Assembly: GCF_006716765.1 (NCBI RefSeq)
Contig: NZ_VFPO01000001.1
Coordinates: forward strand, 1,302,001-1,366,000
Source: Actinomadura hallensis
GTDB taxonomy: Bacteria > Actinomycetota > Actinomycetes > Streptosporangiales > Streptosporangiaceae
Reading direction: 5' to 3'
Length of the DNA stretch: 64,000 nt
The notes under the pieces were generated by a model that had not been told where the DNA came from, did not search any database, and saw nothing but the letters and a program-made list of their open reading frames with translations. Positions 21,697 to 29,042 of this stretch are shown piece after piece. How positions within the stretch are numbered: position 1 is the first letter of the stretch; every line of letters starts with the position of its first letter. The position numbers and the translations under genes were made by a program.

Positions 21697-23058
21697 ATGC
21701 CTTCCCAACGCACCGCGGACTCCGCGAAGCACATCGTGATCATCGGCGGCGGGTACGTCGGCATGTACACGGCCCTGCGCCTCCAGCGGAAACTGCGCTC
21801 CGAGCTGCGCCGCGGCGAGGTCGCCGTCACCGTCGTCGACCCGCAGTCCTACATGACCTACCAGCCGTTCCTCCCCGAGGCCGCCGCGGGGAACCTGGAG
21901 CCGCGCCATGTCGTGGTGCCGCTGCGGAAGGTCCTCCGCCGCTGCCGCGTCGTCAACGGCTCCGTGACGCGGATCGACCACGCCGCCAGGCGCGTCACGA
22001 TCCGTCCCGCGGGCACCAAGACCGCCGGGGTCCCCGAGCGGGACATCGGTTACGACATGCTCGTGGTCGCCCTCGGCTCCATCTCGCGGACGCTGCCGAT
22101 CCCGGGCCTCGCCGACTGCGGCATCGGATTCAAGACCGTCGAGGAGTCCATCTTCCTGCGCAACCACGTCCTGCACCAGCTCGACATCGCCGCGTCCAAC
22201 CCCGGCGACGAGGAGGTCAGGAGGCGGGCGCTGACGTTCGTGTTCGTCGGCGCCGGCTTCGCCGGCGTCGAGGCCATGGCCGAGCTGGAGGACATGGCGC
22301 GGGACGCCTGCAAGTGGTACCACGACATCGACCCGGAGGACATGCGCTGGCTGATGGTCGAGGCGACCGACCGGATCCTGCCGGAGGTGGGGCCGGAGAT
22401 GGGGCGCTGGACCGCCGAGGCGCTGCGCCGCCGCGGCATCGAGGTCAAGATGGAGACGCTCCTGAAGTCCGCCGAGAAGCGGCGCATCGTGCTCAGCGAC
22501 GGCGAGGAGTTCGAGGCCGGGACCCTGGTGTGGACGGCGGGGGTGAAGCCGCACCCCGTCCTCAGGGCGAGCGACCTGCCCCTGGACGACAAGGGGCGCA
22601 TCAGGACGACCGCCGAGCTGACCGTCGAGGGGCTCGAGCACGTCTACGCGGCCGGGGACAACGCGGCCGTTCCCGACCTCACCGGCTCCGGGGAGTTCAC
22701 CGCGCCCAACGCCCAGCACGCGGTCAGGCAGGCCAAGCGCCTGGGTGACAACATCGTGGCGGATGTGCGCGGGAAGCCCCGGAAGCCGTACGCGCACCGC
22801 TACGTGGGGTCGGTGGCGAGCCTCGGCCTGCACAAAGGCGTGGCGAACGTCTACGGGATCAAGCTGCGCGGCCTTCCCGCCTGGTTCATGCACCGGACCT
22901 ACCATCTGTCTCGGATGCCGACCGTCAACCGCAAGTTCCGGATCACGATGGACTGGACGCTCGCGCTCTTCTTCCGGCGCGAGATCGTCTCCCTGGGCGA
23001 GCTGGAGTCGCCCCGGTTCGAGTTCGAGCTCGCGGCCGGCCGGCGCGACGACGTGTGA
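21697..23058 (+). CDS. ndh: Type II NADH dehydrogenase-like flavoprotein
   Basis: 453 aa. FAD- and NADH-binding membrane-peripheral oxidoreductase that passes electrons to quinone without pumping protons. N-terminal FAD fold HIVIIGGGYVGMYTALRLQ, the YDMLVVALGS hinge, the second dinucleotide fold TFVFVGAGFAGVEAMAEL, and the FAD-ribityl motif VYAAGDNAAVPD followed by APNAQHAVRQAK (the quinone-site AQxA segment). The C-terminus (RKFRITMDWTLALFFRREIV) is amphipathic and likely the membrane anchor. Ends inside a 12-bp tandem repeat. No other respiratory genes adjoin. Confidence 0.9.
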   Translation: MPSQRTADSAKHIVIIGGGYVGMYTALRLQRKLRSELRRGEVAVTVVDPQSYMTYQPFLPEAAAGNLEPRHVVVPLRKVLRRCRVVNGSVTRIDHAARRVTIRPAGTKTAGVPERDIGYDMLVVALGSISRTLPIPGLADCGIGFKTVEESIFLRNHVLHQLDIAASNPGDEEVRRRALTFVFVGAGFAGVEAMAELEDMARDACKWYHDIDPEDMRWLMVEATDRILPEVGPEMGRWTAEALRRRGIEVKMETLLKSAEKRRIVLSDGEEFEAGTLVWTAGVKPHPVLRASDLPLDDKGRIRTTAELTVEGLEHVYAAGDNAAVPDLTGSGEFTAPNAQHAVRQAKRLGDNIVADVRGKPRKPYAHRYVGSVASLGLHKGVANVYGIKLRGLPAWFMHRTYHLSRMPTVNRKFRITMDWTLALFFRREIVSLGELESPRFEFELAAGRRDDV

Positions 23059-23076
23059 CCGGGAGTGTGACCGGGA
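23053..23076. repeat. 12-bp perfect tandem duplication at ndh stop
   Basis: GTGTGACCGGGA occurs twice in tandem; the first copy contains the ndh TGA stop. Related GTGTGATCG sequences follow within 80 bp, giving the 129-bp gap before the next gene a repetitive character. Confidence 0.85.
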
Positions 23077-23187
23077 GGACGTGTGATCGGCGCGCGCGAC
23101 CGGGAACGCTGGAGGGGAGAGGTCGACCGGGACCGTGTGATCGTGAACGCATGACCGGGCGGGCACCGCCCGCGGAGGAGGCGCCCC

Positions 23188-24561
23188 ATGCGCGACGGAG
23201 ACGCCGTCCGGGACGAGGCGGGGACGGCGGCCGCCGACCCCCGGGAGGCCGCCGGGGAGGCCGTCAGGGAGAGCGCTCTCGCGGCGGGCGTCGCCGACCG
23301 GCTGGTCCCGCTGCTGACCAAGATCATGCTGGGGGAGGAGCGGGGGAGCGCGGACGACCTGCCGATCCGGGTGCTGGCGTGGGACGGCAGCGCCGTCGGC
23401 CCGGCCGCCGCCCCCGCCTATGTGATCAGGCACCGGCGGGCGCTGCGGCGGCTCCTGTGGAAGCCCGGCGAGGTCGGGTTCGCCCGCGCGTACATCGCCG
23501 GCGAGCTGGACATCGAGGGCGACGTCTTCGCCGCGCTCGACGCCGTCCAGCGGGTGATGGACGGCGGGGAGCCGATCCGGCTGAGCGCCGACGACAAGCG
23601 GGACATCGTCCGCACCGCCGTCACCCTCGGCGCCGTCGGTCCGGAGCCGAGACCCCCGGAGGAGGAGCGGGAGGTCCGGGACCTCGGCCCCATGGGCGAG
23701 CCGGCCGCGTTCTTCGCCCGGATCCTCGGGGAGGGGCTCGCGCACGGCACCGGGCTCTGGCACGGCGCCTCCGACCTGGACGCACCCGACCTGGACGCCC
23801 GCGATCTGGACGCCCGCGACCTTAAGGCGGCCCAGGACGCCGCGCACGAGGCCGTCGCCGAGCGGCTCGGGCTGTTCCCCGGCGCCCGGGTCCTCGACCT
23901 CAACTGCGGGTGGGGCGCGTTCGCGCTGCACGCCGCCGCCCGGCACGGCGCGCGGGTCGTCGGCCTGGCCCGCACGCCCGGGCAGGCCGAGCACGTCCGG
24001 GCCGCCGCGGAGCGGTCCGGCGCCGACGTGGAGGTCCGCGGCTGGGAGCTGCCCGAGCCGGGCGACGGCCCCTACGACGCCATCGTCGGGCTCGCGGACG
24101 CGGCGCCGCTCGACCGTCCCGCGGCTCCGCTGGCCGGGCTGCTCGCACCCGGCGGACGGCTGGTCCTGCAGCAGCCCGCGGGCCGCCCGGCCCCGCACCG
24201 GCGCCGGCGCTCGCTCGCCACCGGCTACCCGTTCCCGGACGCCGCCGGGCCGCGTCCGCTCGGCGCGCTCGTCGACGAGCTGGACGGCGCGGGCCTCGAG
24301 GTCCGGGGCGTGACGGTCCTGCGCGAGCACCACGCGCGCACGCTCCGGGCGTGGGCGACGCGCCTGCAACGGCACTGGACGGAATGTGCGGAACTGGCCG
24401 GACCCGGCCGGGCGCGGGTCTGGCTGCTCCACCTGGCCGCATCCGCGCTGGCCTGCGACAACGGCCGGATCGGCAGGTATGAAATTCGGGCGAAAAGGAC
24501 CAATTCGGGCGGAGGGGGCCACCACTTCGCGCCCGCGGGACCCGCCGTGACCGCCCGATGA
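23188..24561 (+). CDS. Cyclopropane-fatty-acid-synthase-like methyltransferase, degenerate
   Basis: 457 aa. The N-terminal half matches CFAS/MMAS-type proteins (LPIRVLAWDG, LRRLLWKPGEVGFARAYIAGELDIEGD) and the C-terminal half is a class I methyltransferase (motif I RVLDLNCGWGAFALHAA). The usual lipid- and bicarbonate-site features are missing: HYDxxNDFY is not found, and no equivalents of the catalytic Glu/His/Tyr motifs are evident. In their place lies a repeat-coded stretch of D-L-D-A-R units (about residues 197-213). Lipid cyclopropanation is therefore unlikely; another SAM-dependent or non-catalytic role is possible. Ribosome site GGAGGAGG. The tRNA gene follows 17 bp later. Confidence 0.75.
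   Translation: MRDGDAVRDEAGTAAADPREAAGEAVRESALAAGVADRLVPLLTKIMLGEERGSADDLPIRVLAWDGSAVGPAAAPAYVIRHRRALRRLLWKPGEVGFARAYIAGELDIEGDVFAALDAVQRVMDGGEPIRLSADDKRDIVRTAVTLGAVGPEPRPPEEEREVRDLGPMGEPAAFFARILGEGLAHGTGLWHGASDLDAPDLDARDLDARDLKAAQDAAHEAVAERLGLFPGARVLDLNCGWGAFALHAAARHGARVVGLARTPGQAEHVRAAAERSGADVEVRGWELPEPGDGPYDAIVGLADAAPLDRPAAPLAGLLAPGGRLVLQQPAGRPAPHRRRRSLATGYPFPDAAGPRPLGALVDELDGAGLEVRGVTVLREHHARTLRAWATRLQRHWTECAELAGPGRARVWLLHLAASALACDNGRIGRYEIRAKRTNSGGGGHHFAPAGPAVTAR
23776..23828 (+). repeat. 15-bp in-frame tandem repeat coding D-L-D-A-R
   Basis: About three and a half copies of a 15-base unit of the form GACCTGGACGCCCGC encode consecutive D-L-D-A-(P/R) pentapeptides, decaying to D-L-K-A-A. 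It sits just before the methyltransferase core of the CFAS-like protein. Confidence 0.8.
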
Positions 24562-24578
24562 CTCGATATGATGACGCC

Positions 24579-24651
24579 GCCCCTGTAGCCCAATGGCAGA
24601 GGCGGACTCCCTAAAAGAGTCATCGTGTCGGTTCGAGTCCGACCAGGGGCA
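24579..24651 (+). tRNA. Class I tRNA with UAA anticodon and C33 (identity uncertain)
   Basis: A 73-nt cloverleaf. Acceptor GCCCCTG (24579-24585) pairs with CAGGGGC (24644-24650); D arm GCC/GGC with G18G19; anticodon stem GACTC/GAGTC with 7-base loop CCTAAAA; 5-base variable loop ATCGT; T arm GTCGG/CCGAC with loop TTCGAGT; discriminator A at 24651. CCA is not encoded (ACCG follows). The loop places U-A-A at 34-36, which would read UUA (Leu), yet bacterial leucine tRNAs have a long variable arm and this one does not. Position 33 is C instead of the near-invariant U. All other tertiary-pair positions look sound, so it is not an obvious pseudogene. See findings. Confidence 0.85.
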
Positions 24652-24776
24652 CCGGCGACTTACCTCCGCCGCCCTCGGGTGCAGGCGGATCACCCGGGCG
24701 CTCCGCGGTCCCCGCTGATCGTGAAAGGCTGTCGCACATAGAATGACGGCCAGGTCAGCCGAAAGTGGAGGGCTCT

Positions 24777-25634
24777 ATGGAGAGCAGGAACCCGGCGTTC
24801 CGTGGCAACGCCTTCAACCAGAGGGTCGGAGGTGCGGCGTACGGCGCCCCCGGTTACGGCGCACCGGGATACGCCGCCCCCGGATACGGCGCCCCCGGAT
24901 ACGGCGCGCAGCCCTACGGGCAGGCACCGCCGCCGCCCGGCTACGCGCCCGCCGCCCCCGCCAGACCCATGACCATGGACGACGTCGTCGTCCGCGGATT
25001 CATGACCCTGGTCACCCTGATCATCACCGCGGCGGCGGCGTGGGTGCTGGTGCCGCCCCAGCTCGCCATGCCGGTCCTGGTCGTGGCGCTCATCGCGCAG
25101 ATCGGCATCTGGGCGTTCATCACGTTCGGCCAGAAGGCCAACGCGCCGATGGTCCTGGCGTTCGCCGCGGTCTACGGCGTGCTCGTCGGCATCATCAGCC
25201 ACTCGTACAACGACCTGTTCCACGGCGTGGTGTTCCAGGCCGTGATCGGCACCGCCCTGGCGTTCGGCGCCACGCTCGCCGCCTACTCGCTGCGCATCGT
25301 CCGGGTCACCCCGAAGTTCGCCAAGTTCACCATCGCCGCGGGCATGGCGCTGATCGCGCTCATGCTCGTCAACGTGGTGATGCACCTGTTCGGCTCGGAG
25401 GCCGGGCTCGGCATCCGCGACCCGGGCAACCCGCTCGCCTACGTGTTCAGCGTCGTCGCGATCCTCGTGGGCTGCTTCTTCCTCCTGCTGGACTTCGACG
25501 CCATCGAGGAGGGCGTCCGGACCGGCGCCCCGGAGAAGTTCGCCTGGTACTGCGCATTCGGCCTCGTGCTGAGCCTTGTCTGGATCTACCTGGAGATGCT
25601 GCGCCTGCTCAGCTACTTCGCGGGCAGGGATTGA
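24777..25634 (+). CDS. Bax inhibitor-1 / YccA family membrane protein
   Basis: 285 aa. The first 65 residues form a cytoplasmic tail made of GYGAP-type repeats coded by a 15-bp unit. After MTMDDVVVRGFMTLVTLIIT come seven hydrophobic segments, ending in FLLLDFDAIEEGVRTGAPEKFAWYCAFGL and LVWIYLEMLRLLSYFAGRD. The conserved aspartates of the BI-1 pH-sensing pair lie in the sixth and seventh helices. Family members act as calcium leak channels in bacteria (established for B. subtilis YetJ); the role here is inferred. Start ATG 24777 has GGAGGG 4 bp upstream; an in-frame GTG at 24765 overlaps that site and is rejected. A perfect 15-bp hairpin ends the unit. Confidence 0.92.
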   Translation: MESRNPAFRGNAFNQRVGGAAYGAPGYGAPGYAAPGYGAPGYGAQPYGQAPPPPGYAPAAPARPMTMDDVVVRGFMTLVTLIITAAAAWVLVPPQLAMPVLVVALIAQIGIWAFITFGQKANAPMVLAFAAVYGVLVGIISHSYNDLFHGVVFQAVIGTALAFGATLAAYSLRIVRVTPKFAKFTIAAGMALIALMLVNVVMHLFGSEAGLGIRDPGNPLAYVFSVVAILVGCFFLLLDFDAIEEGVRTGAPEKFAWYCAFGLVLSLVWIYLEMLRLLSYFAGRD

Positions 25635-25668
25635 CCCCCGCTCTCCAGGGCGTCCGCGCCCAGACGAC

Positions 25669-25702
25669 GATCAGCCCCACGCCCTGCGGCGTGGGGCTGA
25701 TC
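25669..25702 (+). terminator. Strong hairpin after Bax-inhibitor gene
   Basis: GATCAGCCCCACGCC and GGCGTGGGGCTGATC are perfect 15-bp complements around a CTGC loop, 35 bp after the stop. No T-run; typical actinomycete terminator shape. Confidence 0.8.
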
Positions 25703-25794
25703 TGTGCGGGATCTCTGCGCCGGGGTCGTGGCGCGGCGGTGGCGGCACGACGGCGGGGGCATCCGTCGGCGGGATCCCGCAACGACCGAAACGA

Positions 25795-26022
25795 CTAGTA
25801 GTGCCGGGCACGGCGGGCGCGCTCGTGCTCGCGCACCAGCGCCGAGGCGTAGCCGTGGGAGAGGTTGTGCTCCTCGGCGAGCCAGTGGCTGCGTTCCTCG
25901 CAGCGGCTGAACGACGGGCCGTTCTCGATGGCGGTGAACCACTCGGGGATGTCACGTCCTGTGACTTGCGGAATGCGGGCGATCAGCTTGCTGTGCGTCT
26001 CCGGCGAGTGGTTCAGTGACAA
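25795..26022 (-). CDS. DUF4287 domain protein
   Basis: 75 aa small cytoplasmic protein. LNHSPETHSKLIARIPQVTG and the end helix LSHGYASALVREHERARRA match the DUF4287 family, which has no assigned function. Start TTG 26022 is chosen because GGAGG lies 6 bp upstream and the family homology begins at once; the longer in-frame ATG would add an unrelated cysteine-rich stretch. Monocistronic on the minus strand; upstream lies a 200-bp gap with a palindrome and an unusual terminator. Confidence 0.8.
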   Translation of the reverse strand: MSLNHSPETHSKLIARIPQVTGRDIPEWFTAIENGPSFSRCEERSHWLAEEHNLSHGYASALVREHERARRARHY

Positions 26023-26132
26023 TTGGCACCTCCAGGTCGCGGGGCTCTTCCTGCTGACTCTGCAACAGCAAACCGGATGTGACAACCCCCTAACGGCGAC
26101 CTATCCATTGCGTAACGTAGATCATTTATAGC

Positions 26133-26145
26133 GGGGATAATCCCC
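26133..26145. promoter_or_regulatory. GGGGATAATCCCC palindrome
   Basis: GGGGAT-A-ATCCCC is a perfect 6-bp inverted repeat around one base, in the gap between DUF4287 (minus strand, start 26022) and the 3' end of the thiolase gene. It could be an operator upstream of DUF4287 or the first hairpin of a plus-strand small transcript. Confidence 0.35.
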
Positions 26146-26156
26146 GGAAAAGCGCA

Positions 26157-26215
26157 GGTGACCCGCGCGGAGCCCGTTCCCCGGCGGGAACGGACTTTTT
26201 TCCGCACGGGTCACC
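26157..26215 (+). terminator. Nested hairpins with T-run: intrinsic terminator on + strand
   Basis: The inner stem CCGTTCCC-CGGC-GGGAACGG (26174-26193) is followed by AC and six T (26196-26201), the only classical intrinsic terminator I saw in the window. An outer 9-bp stem, GGTGACCCG (26157-26165) with CGGGTCACC (26207-26215), encloses it. The polarity fits plus-strand transcription, but no plus-strand gene lies closer than 25634, which already has its own hairpin. Confidence 0.7.
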
Positions 26216-26225
26216 GCGGAAGGCT

Positions 26226-27446
26226 TCAGGAAAGACGTTCCAAGATCATCGCCATGCCCTGTCCGCCGCCGACGCACATGGTCTCCAGCCCGAACTGCTT
26301 GTCGTGGAACTTGAGGCTGTTGACGAGCGTGGAGGTGATCCGGGCGCCGGTCATGCCGAACGGGTGGCCGACGGCGATCGCGCCGCCGTTGACGTTCAGC
26401 TTGTCGTGGTCGATGCCGAGGTCCTCGGCCGACGGCAGGACCTGCGCGGCGAACGCCTCGTTGATCTCGACCAGGTCGATGTCGTCGATGGTCATCCCGG
26501 CGTTGGCGAGCGCCTTGCGGGACGCCTCGACCGGGCCGAGGCCCATGATCTCGGGGGACAGGCCGGAGACGCCGGTCGACACGATCCGCGCCAGCGGGGT
26601 GATGCCGAGCTCGGCGGCCTTGGTGTCGCTCATGATGATGACCGCGGCGGCGCCGTCGTTCAGCGGGCAGCAGTTGCCGGCGGTGACGGTCCCGTCCGGC
26701 CGGAAGACCGGCTGGAGCTGGGAGACCTTCTCGTAGGTGGTGCCGGGGCGCGGGCCGTCGTCCTTGGACACGACGGTGCCGTCCGGTAGCGTCACCGGGG
26801 TGATGTCCTTCTCCCAGAACCCGTTGGCGAGGGCCTTCTCGGCGAGGTTCTGCGAGCGGACGCCGAACTCGTCCTGCGCCTTCCGGCTGACCCCGCGCAG
26901 CCCGGCCACGTTCTCGGCGGTCTGGCCCATCGCGATGTAGATGTCGGGGAGCTTGCCGTCCTCGCGGGGGTCGCGCCACACGGGCGCGCCGCCCTCGCCG
27001 GCCTTGGCGGTGCGGGCCTGGGCCTCGTCGAACAGGGGGTTCTGCGTGTCGGGCAGGCCGTCGCTGCTGCCCTTGGAGAAGCGGCTGACGGTCTCCACGC
27101 CCGCCGACACGATCACGTCGGCCTCGCCGGCCCGGATCGCGTGCATCGCCATCCGGGACGTCTGCAGCGAGGACGAGCAGTACCGGGTGATGGTGGCGCC
27201 GGGCACGTCGTCCCAGCCCAGCAGGACCGACACGACCCGCGCCATGTTGTAGCCCTGCTCGCCGCCGGGCAGCCCACAGCCGAGCAGGAGGTCGTCGATC
27301 TGGCTCGGGTCCAGCTGCGGGACCTTGGCCATCGCGGCGCGGACCATCTGGGCGGTGAGGTCGTCGGGCCGCATGTCCTTGAGCGAACCCTTGAAGGCGC
27401 GGCCGATCGGCGAGCGCGCGGTGGCGACGATGACTGCCTCGGGCAT
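26226..27446 (-). CDS. Acetyl-CoA acetyltransferase / thiolase
   Basis: 406 aa cytosolic thiolase that cleaves or forms beta-ketoacyl-CoA. The nucleophile segment is ITRYCSSSLQTSRMAMHAI, with Cys near residue 88. The conserved C-terminal motifs are NGGAIAVGHPFGMTGAR (catalytic His) and the final ETMCVGGGQGMAMI (catalytic Cys). AINEAFAAQ-type VEINEAFAAQ is present. Subfamily (FadA versus AtoB) cannot be fixed. A TetR-type inverted repeat lies 110 bp upstream. Its position beside an SGNH hydrolase and cbs matches the order fadA3-Rv1075c-...-cbs in M. tuberculosis as I remember it. Confidence 0.94.
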   Translation of the reverse strand: MPEAVIVATARSPIGRAFKGSLKDMRPDDLTAQMVRAAMAKVPQLDPSQIDDLLLGCGLPGGEQGYNMARVVSVLLGWDDVPGATITRYCSSSLQTSRMAMHAIRAGEADVIVSAGVETVSRFSKGSSDGLPDTQNPLFDEAQARTAKAGEGGAPVWRDPREDGKLPDIYIAMGQTAENVAGLRGVSRKAQDEFGVRSQNLAEKALANGFWEKDITPVTLPDGTVVSKDDGPRPGTTYEKVSQLQPVFRPDGTVTAGNCCPLNDGAAAVIIMSDTKAAELGITPLARIVSTGVSGLSPEIMGLGPVEASRKALANAGMTIDDIDLVEINEAFAAQVLPSAEDLGIDHDKLNVNGGAIAVGHPFGMTGARITSTLVNSLKFHDKQFGLETMCVGGGQGMAMILERLS

Positions 27447-27556
27447 GGGAACTCCTGTCTCAGCGGCCGTAGTGGTTACTCACCGGTCACGGGCAATCTA
27501 ACCGCCCTCCGCTTCCCGCGTACACCGCCGCCCCCCGCATTGTTGACGGCGCGTAT

Positions 27557-27574
27557 AATAAGCAAGCGCTTATT
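27557..27574. promoter_or_regulatory. TetR-type operator upstream of thiolase
   Basis: AATAAGC-AAGC-GCTTATT is an inverted repeat 110-128 bp upstream of the thiolase start. The core AGCAAGCGCTTATT fits, with one mismatch, the AnCAAGnnCTTGnT pattern known for KstR2-type TetR regulators of acyl-CoA and steroid catabolism. A TATAAT hexamer overlaps its left edge. The surrounding gap (27447-27841) holds no gene I can support. Confidence 0.5.
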
Positions 27575-27841
27575 CAAGGGCTCGCCCAGGGCGCGGTCGA
27601 GCGCGGTGGGACGGGCGGCTCGCGGACTTCCCGGCCGGATGGTGACGCGCGTCCCGTGCGGGCGGGACGGCGGCCGCCGGAACCTGAACGCCACGGCACC
27701 GGCCCGGCCGCCGCTAGCGCGGGCGGCGGCGGGCGGGTGGCCGCGATGACCGGCCGGGGCTCGTCACAGGTGACCGGGCGGGCCCCGGTCCGCAGTCCTC
27801 CTCGCCGCCCGCATGCCGCCGCTCCGCGGAGGGCTCGTCGG

Positions 27842-28858
27842 TCAGTGCGCCGGGTCGGGCGCGGCCTCGGCCTCCCGCGACGGCATCGCGCGGCGCCGCA
27901 GCAGGGCGGCCCAGCGGCCCCGGGGACCGCGCTCGCTGCCCTCGAACGCCGTGCCGTGCACCTCGGTGCCCGGCGCCTCCGCGGCCTCGGCCGCCGCGAG
28001 GTACACGGGCAGGACGCCGTCGCCGAGCAGCCGGTCGTCGACGTCGGGCTCCAGGCCCAGCGCCGCCGCCATCGCCGGGAGCACCGCGGCGCACGCGGCC
28101 GCGTACCCCCGGGCTGACGGGTGGTAGCGGTCGGCGCTGAACATCGAGTGCGGGTCGGCCGAGAACTCGCGGCCGAGCAGGTCGCCGAGCGACACCGTCC
28201 GGGCGCCGCGCTCCACCGCCGCGATGGTCTGGGCGGCGGCGAGCTGGCGGCTGGCGCGGCGGGCGATGTACCGCAGCGGCTGCATGAGCGGCTTGACCGT
28301 GCCGAGGTCGGGGCAGGTCCCCACCACGACCTGGCTGCCCGCGGCCCGGAGCCGCTCGACGGCGCGGCCGAGGTGGCGGACGGACTCGGCCGGCGGCACC
28401 CGCCCGGTCACGTCGTTGCCGCCGATCATGATGACGGCGAGGTCGGGGCCGCGCCCGCCGGCCCCCGGGCTCCGCAGCGCCCGGTCGACCTGCCCGGACA
28501 GCGCGTGCGAGCGGGCGCCGGAGCGGGCCACGTTCGTCAGCCGGACGGGCCGGTCGGCGATCGCCGACAGCCCGGCGGCCAGCATCGCCGCGGGCGTCTC
28601 GTCGGGCCGGTGCACGCCGAGCCCCGCGGCGGTGGAGTCGCCGATCATGACGAGGGACAGCGGGACGCCGCCGTGCGCGGCGCCGTAGAGCCCGTCGGCC
28701 ACCGGCGGGTCCCCGCCCGGCGTCGCGGTGATCAGGCGGCGGGCCAGCCTGGCCTCCGCCACGACGAGCCCGAACGTGATGCCGCCGAGGGCCGTGATGC
28801 CGCCGCCCCCGTACGCCGCGGCCGCCGCGATCCGGCGCGCGGTGAATGCTCTCCACAT
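27842..28858 (-). CDS. SGNH/GDSL hydrolase, membrane-anchored
   Basis: 338 aa. An N-terminal hydrophobic stretch (RIAAAAAYGGGGITALGGITFGLVVA) acts as a signal anchor. The SGNH fold follows: block I SLVMIGDSTAAGLG with the nucleophile Ser, block II around ARSGARSH, block III IMIGGNDVTG with Asn, and block V SADRYHPSARGYA with the Asp-His pair. Esterase or lipase activity at the cell surface is likely; substrate unknown. The final 60 residues are charged. Start ATG 28858 has GGAGGG upstream. Homologue of the exported Rv1075c type. Confidence 0.88.
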   Translation of the reverse strand: MWRAFTARRIAAAAAYGGGGITALGGITFGLVVAEARLARRLITATPGGDPPVADGLYGAAHGGVPLSLVMIGDSTAAGLGVHRPDETPAAMLAAGLSAIADRPVRLTNVARSGARSHALSGQVDRALRSPGAGGRGPDLAVIMIGGNDVTGRVPPAESVRHLGRAVERLRAAGSQVVVGTCPDLGTVKPLMQPLRYIARRASRQLAAAQTIAAVERGARTVSLGDLLGREFSADPHSMFSADRYHPSARGYAAACAAVLPAMAAALGLEPDVDDRLLGDGVLPVYLAAAEAAEAPGTEVHGTAFEGSERGPRGRWAALLRRRAMPSREAEAAPDPAH

Positions 28859-29042
28859 GTGTCGCTGACCCTCCGTGATCAAGTTTCTACCCCCGGCCCG
28901 GGCCGTTGATGCCTGCGGTCGGGGTCTCGGCTACCGTCGGGAAGGGGATCCATCCGGACCCGCGCCCACGGCCCCGCGCGCCAGACCGCGGCCGACCAGG
29001 GGCGCCACGCTCAAACGACTTCTGAACGACAAGGACGTCGCG

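Noticed and set aside
27476-27694. 72-residue minus-strand frame upstream of the thiolase
   Set aside because: No ribosome binding site and Arg/Pro-rich composition; the stretch is better explained as promoter region.
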